DNA from: Clostridiales bacterium | GTDB taxonomy: Bacteria > Bacillota_A > Clostridia > Saccharofermentanales > Saccharofermentanaceae | Direction: 5' to 3' | Assembly: GCA_024695545.1 (NCBI GenBank) | Contig: JAILHZ010000070.1 | Span: forward strand, 1 to 26,352 | DNA length: 26,352 nucleotides | Part shown: in pieces, positions 7,348 to 14,735 of the stretch | Layout of the letters: each line of letters begins with the position of its first letter | Numbering within the stretch: position 1 is the stretch's first letter | Translations under genes and position numbers: made by a program | The notes under the pieces: generated by a model | Databases searched by the model: none | What the model saw: the letters and a program-made list of their open reading frames with translations, nothing else | What the model was told of the DNA's origin: nothing

Positions 7348-8523
7348 TTACACCATCATCTTATAGATCTCAGTGCAGTCATCTTCGTCAAGGGTGACGA
7401 AACCGGAGATTCTTCCGGATCCTCCATCACCGTAAAGCAGGCACTGAACGAGTTTCGGAATATCTTCTTCCTTCGCCCCCAGTTCTTCGAAGTTCTTCGG
7501 CATGCCGATCGAGATCAGGTAATTCCTGAAAGCCTCAATGCCGGCTTTTGCCGTAACTTCCGGATGCGCGAAGTCCATCTGGCATCCCCAGATACGGACC
7601 GCTGCCTGCGCAAAACGCATCACGTTGTGTTTCATTTCAAAGGTAAATACCGCCGGCATTGTGACTGCCAGGCCGGCACCGTGTGCACAGTCATAAAGTG
7701 CGGAAAGCTCGTGCTCGATCATGTGGGAAAGCCAGTCCTGGGATCTTCCGACGCCGCAGGAATTGTTGTGTCCCATCATGCCCGCCCACATGATATTCGC
7801 TCTCGCCTCGTAGTTATTAGGATCCGCAATCACGCGCGGTCCTTCGTGGATCATCGTCAGAAGAAGTCCTTCGAGAAGACGGTCGGTAACCTCGACTTCT
7901 TCCGAGTTCGTCAGATAGCGCTCATAAAGGTGCGCCATGATATCCGTAATACCGGCCGCTGTCTGATACGGCGGCAGAGTCTGTGTCAGTGCAGGATTCA
8001 GGATACTGAACTTCGGGCGGATCGCATCGCCGCTCGCGCCGCGCTTAAACATACCCTCTTCCTTCGTGATAACGGAGTCCGGGGAGCCCTCGGAGCCCGC
8101 CGCCGCGATCGTCAGGATCGTGCCGACCGGAAGAGCCTGCTCGATGCGCTTTCCCTGATAAAAATCCCAAAAGTCGCCGTCATAGACCGTGCCCACCGCG
8201 ATCGCCTTAGAGGAGTCGATCGTAGAGCCGCCGCCGACAGCGAGAATAAAGTCTACGTTCTCTTTCTTACAGAGATCGATACCCTGATATACCAGGCCCG
8301 ATCTCGGATTCGGCTGAACGCCGCCGAGCTCGACATACTTGATGTTCTCCTTATCGAGGGATGCCTTCACGCGGTCAAGAAGTCCGGATCTCACGACACT
8401 TCCGCCGCCATAGTGGATCAGAACTTTACTTCCGCCAAAGCGTTTCACCAGCTCACCTGCGCGGTTCTCCGTGTCCTTACCAAAGGCAAAATACGTAGGG
8501 GAATAGAAATCAAAATTCTGCAT
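7348..8523 (-). CDS. Iron-containing (type III) alcohol dehydrogenase
   Basis: A 391-residue NAD(P)H-dependent dehydrogenase resembling the butanol dehydrogenase / YqhD branch. The cofactor loop AVGGGSTIDSSKAIA lies at about residues 94-108. The metal ligands expected for the family are visible: Asp in GITDIMAHLYE (about 195), His in the same motif, His in SHMIEHE and His in CAHGAGLAV. It interconverts aldehydes and alcohols in the cytoplasm, usually to dispose of reductant during fermentation. AAAGGATGA precedes the ATG by a good distance. It is the first gene of the minus-strand block, and the AraC gene starts six bases after its stop. Confidence 0.93.
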   Translation of the reverse strand: MQNFDFYSPTYFAFGKDTENRAGELVKRFGGSKVLIHYGGGSVVRSGLLDRVKASLDKENIKYVELGGVQPNPRSGLVYQGIDLCKKENVDFILAVGGGSTIDSSKAIAVGTVYDGDFWDFYQGKRIEQALPVGTILTIAAAGSEGSPDSVITKEEGMFKRGASGDAIRPKFSILNPALTQTLPPYQTAAGITDIMAHLYERYLTNSEEVEVTDRLLEGLLLTMIHEGPRVIADPNNYEARANIMWAGMMGHNNSCGVGRSQDWLSHMIEHELSALYDCAHGAGLAVTMPAVFTFEMKHNVMRFAQAAVRIWGCQMDFAHPEVTAKAGIEAFRNYLISIGMPKNFEELGAKEEDIPKLVQCLLYGDGGSGRISGFVTLDEDDCTEIYKMMV

Positions 8524-8780
8524 AAGTTGTCATCCTTTCTGTCTTCGTGTTCCCGGTAACGTTCTGCGATTGTCCGCTCGCCGCTTTTCTGCTCGTAGCT
8601 TGTCCGCTCGCCCGAAGACGCTAGTTCGTTTTTGTTCATCCGAAGTCATAATAACATTCATTATTTGCCATTACTTCCCATATGTTGACCAGTTTTTGTT
8701 CAGATTTTGTCACGATTTGAAGGTTTGAGAATCAAAATATGGGAGGGGTGCTTTTCAAGTCGCGTCAAAAAACGGGGAGC

Positions 8781-8940
8781 CAGCGGTTGTTCGTTGTTTG
8801 TCCGATAATTCGAGATTTTTTTCGAACAATCTGCGAATAGAAACAAAAAAGGTTCAGAATCAGCGTTTGTTCGTCACGGGTCCGATATTTCGTGCTCATT
8901 TTCGAACAATCTGCGAACAGAAATAAAAAAAGCTCAGAAT
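8781..8940. repeat. 80-bp tandem repeat, two units, each with a double GTTCG/CGAAC dyad
   Basis: Units 8781-8860 and 8861-8940 align without gaps. Each contains a 52-bp dyad (8788-8839 and 8868-8919): two left half-sites 11 bp apart, an AT-rich centre ending in a T-run, and two right half-sites 11 bp apart. Left inner half-sites here read GTCCG rather than GTTCG. In minus-strand RNA this still pairs through G-U. Three further copies with the same 80-bp spacing lie at 20738-20949. Confidence 0.85.
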
Positions 8941-9028
8941 CAGCAGATGGCCGCGAGGGAATGTGCGTGAATTCTTTAACACTTCTTTGTCCGTGGGCGA
9001 AACCGTTCCCAAATGCCGTCTTTCACAA

Positions 9029-9034
9029 TATAAT
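9029..9034 (+). promoter_or_regulatory. Candidate -10 box for the patatin-like gene
   Basis: A perfect TATAAT lies 36 bases before the preferred ATG at 9071. No good -35 hexamer is visible. Transcription would begin near 9041, which is itself an in-frame ATG, so a second, leaderless start at 9041 (ten residues longer) is possible. Confidence 0.45.
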
Positions 9035-9070
9035 GTTCTCATGGAAATTAAAAACGAGGAAAACATTGAT

Positions 9071-10009
9071 ATGTCTACTGGAAAAGCACTCGCCACGAAC
9101 GCCCCCGGCGCCGCAGCTACCTGCCCCAACGCCGCTTCCGCACCGGCCGCCGGCACTACACCCACGCGCTCAGCGCTGATCATGGAGGGCGGCGCGATGC
9201 GCGGGATGTTTACCTGCGGCGTGATGGACGTCCTGATGGAAAACGGCATCCGCTTTGACGGCGGCTCAGGGATCTCGGCCGGCGCCGTTTTCGGCTGCAA
9301 CTATAAGTCGCGCCAGATCGGGCGGCCGATCCGCTATAACAAGAACTACTGCAAAGACCCGCGGTACTGCAGTTTCCGCTCGCTCATAAAGACCGGCGAC
9401 TACTACGGCGCCGACTTCTGCTACCGCGCGATCCCGGACGAGCTGGACATCTTCGACCGCGAGACATTTGCGAAAGACCCGATGGAGTTTTATATCGGCG
9501 CGACCGACGTACACACCGGAAAGATCGTCTATCACCGCTGCACGGACGGCGGCGCGAAGGATATCGAATGGATGCGCGCATCGGCCTCGATGCCGATCCT
9601 TTCGAAAGTCGTAAAGATCGACAATTACAGGCTTCTCGACGGTGGCATGGCCGATGCCGTCCCGTACTCGAAGATGGAGGAGCTCGGCTACAACCGGAAT
9701 GTCATCGTGCTCACCCAGCCGAAGGGCTACGTGAAGAAGAAGGCGTCCGCACTTCTCTTCAAGATGTTTCTGCGGAAGTACCCGGCCGTCGTGAAAGCCA
9801 TGAAGGACCGCCATCTGATGTACAACCGCCAGCTGGAAGAGATCGCCGCGAAGGAAGAGGCCCACGAAGCGATCGTCATCCGTCCGCCGGAACCGCTGAA
9901 GATCGGGCGCGCCAGCAAGAAGCCCGAAGAACTCGAAAGAGTGTATCAGATCGGACGCACGGAGGCGGCCCGCAGACTTCCCGAGATCCGCGAGTTTCTC
10001 GGACAGTAA
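9071..10009 (+). CDS. Patatin-like phospholipase
   Basis: A 312-residue serine acyl hydrolase. The oxyanion loop is EGGAMRGMF (about residues 39-47), the nucleophile elbow is GISAGA with Ser69, and the dyad aspartate is in LLDGGMADAVP (Asp190). Patatin-like proteins of this length in Firmicutes are predicted cytoplasmic or membrane-associated lipid acyl hydrolases. An Ala/Pro/Thr-rich low-complexity stretch (residues 8-34) precedes the domain. Start: GAGGA ends ten bases before the ATG at 9071; in-frame alternatives are 9041 and 8963, the latter lacking a ribosome site. AAAAGCACT encodes G-K-A-L at residues 4-7. The Fe-S aldo/keto reductase follows after 73 bp, probably in one transcript. Confidence 0.88.
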   Translation: MSTGKALATNAPGAAATCPNAASAPAAGTTPTRSALIMEGGAMRGMFTCGVMDVLMENGIRFDGGSGISAGAVFGCNYKSRQIGRPIRYNKNYCKDPRYCSFRSLIKTGDYYGADFCYRAIPDELDIFDRETFAKDPMEFYIGATDVHTGKIVYHRCTDGGAKDIEWMRASASMPILSKVVKIDNYRLLDGGMADAVPYSKMEELGYNRNVIVLTQPKGYVKKKASALLFKMFLRKYPAVVKAMKDRHLMYNRQLEEIAAKEEAHEAIVIRPPEPLKIGRASKKPEELERVYQIGRTEAARRLPEIREFLGQ

Positions 10010-10082
10010 TTGAAAAGCACTAACGCAGAAGCACTGCCACACCAGCACCAGACATCACTTACGGGGATAAAGGAGAAATAGT

Positions 10083-11258
10083 ATGCAGCAGCGAAATGGT
10101 TTACCGGTTTTAGGATTCGGATGCATGCGGTTTGCCACGAAAGGCAGATCGATCGATATGGAAAAGACGGAAGCGCAGATCCTTCGGGCGATCGAGCTCG
10201 GTGTCAATTACCTGGACACGGCGTATATTTATCCGGGTTCCGAAGAAGCGCTCGGCAAGATCATCGAAAAGCACGATCTCCGCGACAAAATCACTCTCAC
10301 GACGAAGCTCCCGCAGTACCTCGTCAAGAAGAGATCCGACCTCGACAAGTATCTCGACGAAGAACTCAAGCGCCTTCGCACAGACCATCTCGACTACTAT
10401 CTTTTCCACCACATGACAGATATCGCGCAGTGGGAAAAGCTCCTGGAGCTCGGCGTTCTCGACTGGATCGCCGAACAGAAGAAAAACGGCCGCGTCCGCC
10501 ACTTCGGCTTCTCTTTTCACGGCAACACGGAGATGTATAAGAAGATCCTTGCCGCGTACGACTGGGAGCTCTCACTCGTGCAGTACAACTACATGGACGA
10601 GAACTCGCAGGCAGGGCGCGAAGGCATCGCCGCCGCATATGAAAAAGGCGTGCCGGTATTCATCATGGAGCCCCTCCGCGGCGGCAAGCTCGTCGACCTT
10701 CTCCCCGAAAAAGCGAAGAAAGAGATCGCGAAAGATCCGCACGGCTGGAGCCCGGCCGAATGGGCGTTCCGGTGGCTTTGGAACCAGAAAGAGATCACCT
10801 GCGTCCTTTCCGGCATGAATTCCCTCGAGATGCTCGAAGAGAACGCCAGGATCGCAAACGAAACCGAGGCAGGTGCTTTTGGCGCAGAAGAATTCTCTAT
10901 GATCGAGAAGATCAAGGGCTACATTAACGAGAACACGAAGGTCGGCTGCACCGGCTGCAAATACTGTCTCCCCTGCCCCAAAGGCGTCGACATCCCGGGC
11001 GTTTTTTCGTGCTACAACCACATGTACTCCGAGAAGAAAGGCTCCGGCCGGAAAGAGTATTTCCAGACCATCGCGCTGCGGCTTGAGCCCGCGGATGCGA
11101 CACGCTGCGTCGGCTGCGGCAAGTGTGAGCAGCACTGCCCGCAGAACATCCCGATCCGAGACAAGCTTAAGGAAGCTCGAAAAGCACTCCAGCCCATTCA
11201 TTACAGGGTCGCCGCGAAGATCGCGCGCCGCTTCATGGTCGGTAAGAAAAAGAAATAA
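10083..11258 (+). CDS. Aldo/keto reductase with C-terminal 4Fe-4S domain (second copy)
   Basis: A 391-residue protein with the same two-part plan as the one at 3930-5051. The barrel has Asp and Tyr in LDTAYIYPG, Lys in TTKLP and His in YLFHHMTD. The tail has cysteine groups CTGCKYCLPCP and CVGCGKCEQHCP for iron-sulfur clusters, and ends in a lysine-rich stretch (GKKKK). AAAGGAGAAATAGT precedes the ATG. It lies 73 bp behind the patatin-like gene, and the spacer holds an exact AAAAGCACT (10013-10021) plus a decayed copy. A further exact copy near the 3' end encodes R-K-A-L. The two Fe-S reductases are clearly diverged, not a recent duplication. Substrate unknown. Confidence 0.9.
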   Translation: MQQRNGLPVLGFGCMRFATKGRSIDMEKTEAQILRAIELGVNYLDTAYIYPGSEEALGKIIEKHDLRDKITLTTKLPQYLVKKRSDLDKYLDEELKRLRTDHLDYYLFHHMTDIAQWEKLLELGVLDWIAEQKKNGRVRHFGFSFHGNTEMYKKILAAYDWELSLVQYNYMDENSQAGREGIAAAYEKGVPVFIMEPLRGGKLVDLLPEKAKKEIAKDPHGWSPAEWAFRWLWNQKEITCVLSGMNSLEMLEENARIANETEAGAFGAEEFSMIEKIKGYINENTKVGCTGCKYCLPCPKGVDIPGVFSCYNHMYSEKKGSGRKEYFQTIALRLEPADATRCVGCGKCEQHCPQNIPIRDKLKEARKALQPIHYRVAAKIARRFMVGKKKK

Positions 11259-11307
11259 GCTTAGCTATTTATGCGCTGCAAATATTCTTTCCTAAACCCA
11301 TTATTGA

Positions 11308-11313
11308 TATAAT
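11308..11313 (+). promoter_or_regulatory. Candidate -10 box for the membrane protein/TerB pair
   Basis: A perfect TATAAT lies 74 bases before the ATG at 11388. The hexamer 17 bases upstream (TTCTTT) is a poor -35, so the call rests on the -10 box and the absence of another candidate. Confidence 0.35.
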
Positions 11314-11387
11314 GAACCAAGAAAACAAAGGCCGCGGACAAGTGGTTTTCACGCGGAAACGGCACGGACTTGGAGGATCGCAGTCAC

Positions 11388-12107
11388 ATGCGCAATTCAG
11401 AAGGCGGAGCTTCCGCAGGAAAAAAGCTGTTTATCATCATTTTCGTCATCTTCTTTCTGGCGGTCGCGTTTGCCATCCTCTACGGCATGAATCAGCAGAA
11501 AAAATCCGACGAGAGCATCGAATCCGGAAGATCGGAGATCGTGCTCGTGAAGAGCGACGACGGGAAGATCGTGCTGACCGATGACCTTCTGCGCGCGGAC
11601 TACGGCGTCTACGTCAGAAACGCGAAGACCGGCGCGAACATCATGCTCTTCATCATCGGCGGCATGGCATTCGTACTTCTTGCCTGGTTCATCATCAGCG
11701 TCGTCGGGTTTATCCGCGACCGCATCAAGGGCAACGTCCTCGACTACCGGCAGATCGTATCGATCATCACCTCACTGATCTTTCTCATCGCCGGCGGCAT
11801 CTTCCTTTATAAGGGCGCGATGCCGATCATGAAAAGCAAGCCCGAGGATCCGGAAACAGCGACACTCTCGCTCGAATACGGACAGGTCACAAGAAAGACC
11901 AGCAAAGTCGTGAAATCCGGTTCGAAGAAACACCATACGAGCCGCACCGACTACTACGTCTACCTTTCCGACGGTACGGAACTCTCCGTTACGAAGCACG
12001 TGTACGACGAGGTCGAGGGCTCGGGATATTACTACATAGGCAAAAATGAAGCAGACGCGGTCTTCGGCATGTATCCGGAATCCGAGTACTGCATGGAGGA
12101 GATTTAA
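11388..12107 (+). CDS. Three-helix membrane protein, function unknown
   Basis: A 239-residue protein not recognised by family. A strongly hydrophobic helix at about residues 14-34 is followed by a charged segment of about 50 residues, then helices at about 83-108 and 124-146. A hydrophilic, beta-rich C-terminal domain of about 90 residues is Tyr-rich (DYYVY, GYYYIG). Start choice: an in-frame TTG at 11370 has no spacing to the ribosome site, whereas TTGGAGGA sits ten bases before the ATG at 11388. The next gene begins one base after this stop codon and its ribosome site lies inside this gene, so the two products are probably made together and may act together at the membrane. Confidence 0.75.
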   Translation: MRNSEGGASAGKKLFIIIFVIFFLAVAFAILYGMNQQKKSDESIESGRSEIVLVKSDDGKIVLTDDLLRADYGVYVRNAKTGANIMLFIIGGMAFVLLAWFIISVVGFIRDRIKGNVLDYRQIVSIITSLIFLIAGGIFLYKGAMPIMKSKPEDPETATLSLEYGQVTRKTSKVVKSGSKKHHTSRTDYYVYLSDGTELSVTKHVYDEVEGSGYYYIGKNEADAVFGMYPESEYCMEEI

Positions 12108-12108
12108 A

Positions 12109-12783
12109 ATGTTAGGCAGATCATTACTTCGTTCATTTACCAGAGACGTCACCAGCGGAATCATCGGCGGCCTCGCTTTTGGTACGGGCACGGCGATCAT
12201 CGATAACCTGCTCGGCAGCCGCACGCAGGCGGTTCCTGCCGGCAACTACGTCCCGCAGAGCGTTCCGAGCCAGAACAGCGGTTCGACGGTCGCAAACATC
12301 GCGCTCGCAAGGATCGCCCTCTGCTACTACATCGCGAAGGCTGACGGCGTCATCTCCCCCGAGGAGCAGATGGACCTCGACTATATGTGCTCAAGCCTGA
12401 TGAACAATCCGAACGCCTCGGCTTCGTTCAGAAACGAACTTCAGACGATCGTTTCGGACCGTTCCACCAATTTCATGAACGTTGAGAAATACCTCAACCG
12501 CCTGGATGTCAACACGCTGTCCACCCTTCAGGCCGATGCCCAGCGCATCGCGGAGCTCACCGACGGTGTTACCGAGAATGAGCGAAAAGCACTGTCCGTT
12601 TTTCAGAACTACGTCTTTGGCAAGCAGGGTTTTCCGGGAGCCAACATGGGCGGTCAGTTTGCCGGTGCCGCGCGCATCGTCAACCTTAAGTGCAGCGGCT
12701 GCGGCGCGGATCTTCAGATCAACACCAGCCACACCGAGACCTTCTGCCCGTACTGCGGATCCAAGCAGATCATTATGCACTGA
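12109..12783 (+). CDS. TerB-like domain protein with C-terminal zinc ribbon
   Basis: A 224-residue protein. A glycine-rich hydrophobic stretch (about residues 12-30) could be a membrane anchor. Residues about 58-155 resemble the TerB/DUF533-like all-helical fold, with AKADGVISPEEQMDLDYM matching the acidic metal-binding loop of that fold. The C-terminus is a zinc ribbon with CSGCG and CPYCG, about 20 residues apart. TerB-type domains are known from tellurite-resistance and stress-linked membrane systems, but this combination has no assigned role. The ATG at 12109, eight bases after GGAGGA, is chosen over an in-frame upstream ATG at 12046 that overlaps the previous gene. AAAAGCACT encodes R-K-A-L inside the gene. 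Confidence 0.78.
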   Translation: MLGRSLLRSFTRDVTSGIIGGLAFGTGTAIIDNLLGSRTQAVPAGNYVPQSVPSQNSGSTVANIALARIALCYYIAKADGVISPEEQMDLDYMCSSLMNNPNASASFRNELQTIVSDRSTNFMNVEKYLNRLDVNTLSTLQADAQRIAELTDGVTENERKALSVFQNYVFGKQGFPGANMGGQFAGAARIVNLKCSGCGADLQINTSHTETFCPYCGSKQIIMH

Positions 12784-12790
12784 GGCTGTC

Positions 12791-12882
12791 CGGGCGATCT
12801 GTCCGATGTCCCAAGTGCATCGATACCAGCGGTATACAAGATCGCCCCGGTTTAAACCATCGGGTTCTTGAATCTAAACCCG
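12791..12882 (+). other. Structured 3' untranslated segment
   Basis: After the TerB stop codon, CGGGCGATCT (12791-12800) can pair with AGATCGCCCCG (12839-12849, one bulge), enclosing a smaller GATACC/GGTAT hairpin. The palindrome GGTTTAAACC (12849-12858) and a CGGGTT/AACCCG hairpin (12861-12882) follow. A clear terminator comes about 20 bases later. It may be an RNA element or a double-ended 3' structure; no known class is recognised. Confidence 0.4.
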
Positions 12883-12901
12883 TACATCGAAAACGCATGA
12901 C

Positions 12902-12934
12902 AAAGAGCGCGACCCACCGCGCTCTTTTCTCTTT
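12902..12934 (+). terminator. Rho-independent terminator after the TerB gene
   Basis: AAAGAGCGCG (12902-12911) pairs perfectly with CGCGCTCTTT (12918-12927) over a six-base loop and runs into TCTCTTT. It has the textbook A-tract, GC stem, T-tract order for plus-strand transcription, ending the membrane protein/TerB transcript. Confidence 0.85.
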
Positions 12935-13035
12935 AATGCACAACATAATATCTAACCACGTTTCCCATTCAAAATGGTAGAATTTCTGCTGTATCTTAAT
13001 GGGATATTTTTTTCGGCAAAGTTACAGGAAAACTT

Positions 13036-14511
13036 ATGGGCAAAGATCACGACAACAATGTAAGACAGACAAAGATGAACCCGCGCCTCGGAAGAAGCCA
13101 CAACGTGGACATGATCAACGGCGGCGTGCTCATCCCCCTGATCCTGTACAGCGTACCGATCGTACTTACGCAGGTCCTGCAGCTGCTTTTCAATGCGGCG
13201 GACATCGTCGTAGTCGGACAGTTTGTCGGCGACACGGCCGTAGCCGCTGTCGGCTCCTGCGCACCGCTCATTAACCTCATGATCAATCTTTTCATCGGCA
13301 TCTCCCTCGGCGCGACCGTCGTTCTTGCGTCCACGCTCGGCGCGAAAAAGAACGACCGCATCCACGATCTGACCCACACGATTTTCTCGCTCGGCATCAT
13401 CTTCGGCATCATCACCGGCATCATCGGCTGCGTCTTCGCACGGACCTTCCTTGAGTGGATGGGCACGACCTCCGACTCCATCGATCAGGCAACGCTCTAC
13501 CTCCGCATCTACTTCATCGGCAGCCCGGCCTTCATGATCTACACCTTCGGCCGCGCCATCATCGTGGCCCAGGGCGACACCCGCCGGCCGCTGGTATATC
13601 TCACACTCTCGGGTGTTCTAAATGTTATCCTGAACGTTATCCTCGTCGCCGGCTTCGGCATGGGCGTTGCGGGCGTCGCGATCGCAACCGTCGCCTCGCA
13701 GGTGCTTTCCGCGATCCTCATGACACGCGCCCTCTTCCGTCTCGACGGCGAGTGCCGCATCTTCCCGTTCGAACTGAAGATCCACAAAAAGCCACTGGTC
13801 AAGATCCTCAAGCTCGGTCTCCCCGTCGGCTTCCAGAACACACTGTTTTCGTTCTCGAACGTTATCATCCAGTCGTCCGTCAACTCGCTCGGCACAGCCT
13901 GCATGGCCGGAAACTCCGCCTGCATGAACATCGACTCGTTCATCTACGCCGGCATGAATTCCTTCACCCAGGGCTGCATGACTTTCGCGGGCCAGAACTA
14001 CGGCGCCAAGAGGTACGACCGCCTGAATGCGATCTACCGCTCCGCCCTTCTCTCGATCACGTTTATCGGACTTTCGCTCGGCGCACTCTCCTACATTCTC
14101 GGCACCCCGCTCCTGAAGCTCTATCTCCCGGACTCTCCCGAGGGCGTCACCTTCGGCCTCGCGCGCATGCTCTGCGTCGTCGTCCCCGACTTTCTCTGCG
14201 GCCTCATGGACTGCGGCTCCGGCATGCTCCGCGGCATCAAGCGCTCCGTCTTCCCCATGATCGCGACCGTCGTCGGCAGCTGCGGACTGCGCCTCGTCTG
14301 GGTCTTCACAGCCTTCAATCACTTCAAGGAAAACGCCGCGCCCGTCAGCGCTTACAAGATCCTGCTGGTCTCCTACCCCGTCTCCTGGGCGCTCACATTC
14401 TTCGTACTCTTCGGCTACTACTGCCACGTGAAGAGAAAGCTCGGCAACTCCACCGGGCCTGCATCTTCTGCTGCCGAACCTGCCCCCGCTCCCGCTACTT
14501 CCGCTTCTTAA
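13036..14511 (+). CDS. MATE-family multidrug efflux transporter
   Basis: A 491-residue cytoplasmic-membrane exporter with about 12 hydrophobic helices. The first domain has the typical LYSVPIVLTQVLQLLFN and VVVGQFVG openings, and the second half repeats the pattern (LKLGLPVGFQNTLFSFSN, FAGQNYGA). MATE proteins export cationic drugs or metabolites in exchange for sodium ions or protons. The C-terminal tail is low complexity, rich in Ala, Pro and Ser. AGGAAAA precedes the ATG at suitable spacing. It is preceded by a strong terminator, so it should have its own promoter, but none is convincing. The stop codon's last base begins an AAAAGCACT copy. A second MATE gene lies at 21905. Confidence 0.92.
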   Translation: MGKDHDNNVRQTKMNPRLGRSHNVDMINGGVLIPLILYSVPIVLTQVLQLLFNAADIVVVGQFVGDTAVAAVGSCAPLINLMINLFIGISLGATVVLASTLGAKKNDRIHDLTHTIFSLGIIFGIITGIIGCVFARTFLEWMGTTSDSIDQATLYLRIYFIGSPAFMIYTFGRAIIVAQGDTRRPLVYLTLSGVLNVILNVILVAGFGMGVAGVAIATVASQVLSAILMTRALFRLDGECRIFPFELKIHKKPLVKILKLGLPVGFQNTLFSFSNVIIQSSVNSLGTACMAGNSACMNIDSFIYAGMNSFTQGCMTFAGQNYGAKRYDRLNAIYRSALLSITFIGLSLGALSYILGTPLLKLYLPDSPEGVTFGLARMLCVVVPDFLCGLMDCGSGMLRGIKRSVFPMIATVVGSCGLRLVWVFTAFNHFKENAAPVSAYKILLVSYPVSWALTFFVLFGYYCHVKRKLGNSTGPASSAAEPAPAPATSAS

Positions 14512-14542
14512 AAAGCACTCATCCCGCGGCGCCGGTGCTTTT
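14511..14542 (+). terminator. Terminator of the MATE gene made from AAAAGCAC motif arms
   Basis: AAAAGCAC (14511-14518) starts at the last base of the stop codon and pairs with GTGCTTTT (14535-14542), followed by C-rich and AT bases. A-tract, stem, T-tract is the order expected of a terminator. The loop is GC-rich and contains GGCGCC. The same GTGCTTTT arm can instead pair with AAAAGCAC at 14552-14559. Confidence 0.6.
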
Positions 14543-14611
14543 CTCATATAAAAAAGCACTTCCCCACCGGTTCTTGTGCTTGGGTGAGGATACACATGCC
14601 GATGGGGAAGT
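14535..14611. repeat. Overlapping inverted repeats between convergent genes
   Basis: GTGCTTTT (14535-14542) and AAAAGCAC (14552-14559) form the third motif pair in loop-proximal T-run order. The string ACTTCCCCA (14558-14566) is a perfect inverted match to TGGGGAAGT (14603-14611). The region lies between the MATE gene and the convergent ABC ATPase gene. The rest of the 224-bp spacer holds a one-mismatch motif GGTGCTTTT at 14706-14714 and no gene. Confidence 0.65.
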
Positions 14612-14735
14612 TATGAATATATATCGTTTCCTGCGCCTAAGGTTTTACGGAGGGGCGGCGCAAGGGAACGGCGAAGTTAGGGGCGCCGGCCGGACACATC
14701 CGACCGGTGCTTTTCACGCTTCCGAACCTGACCAA

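Larger units (their letters stand above)
8524..9070. other. Divergent intergenic region, about 550 bp
   Basis: No convincing gene lies here. From left to right it holds a 13-bp direct repeat (8570-8582 and 8600-8612), an AT-rich segment (about 8640-8730) that may carry the dehydrogenase promoter, a one-mismatch motif copy GGTGCTTTT (about 8748-8756), the two-unit 80-bp repeat array (8781-8940), and the putative phospholipase promoter (-10 at 9029-9034). Confidence 0.6.

Noticed and set aside
8445..8639. A 64-codon open frame upstream of the alcohol dehydrogenase, containing a repeated SGERT-like string
   Set aside because: The repetition comes from the 13-bp direct repeat at 8570 and 8600, the frame overlaps the dehydrogenase start, and no good ribosome site is seen. 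A leader peptide cannot be excluded but is not supported.
8788..8919. LexA/SOS boxes, because of the GTTCG and CGAAC strings
   Set aside because: The Firmicute LexA box is CGAAC-N4-GTTCG. Here half-sites are direct repeats at 11 bp and inverted over a long centre, and no SOS gene is adjacent.
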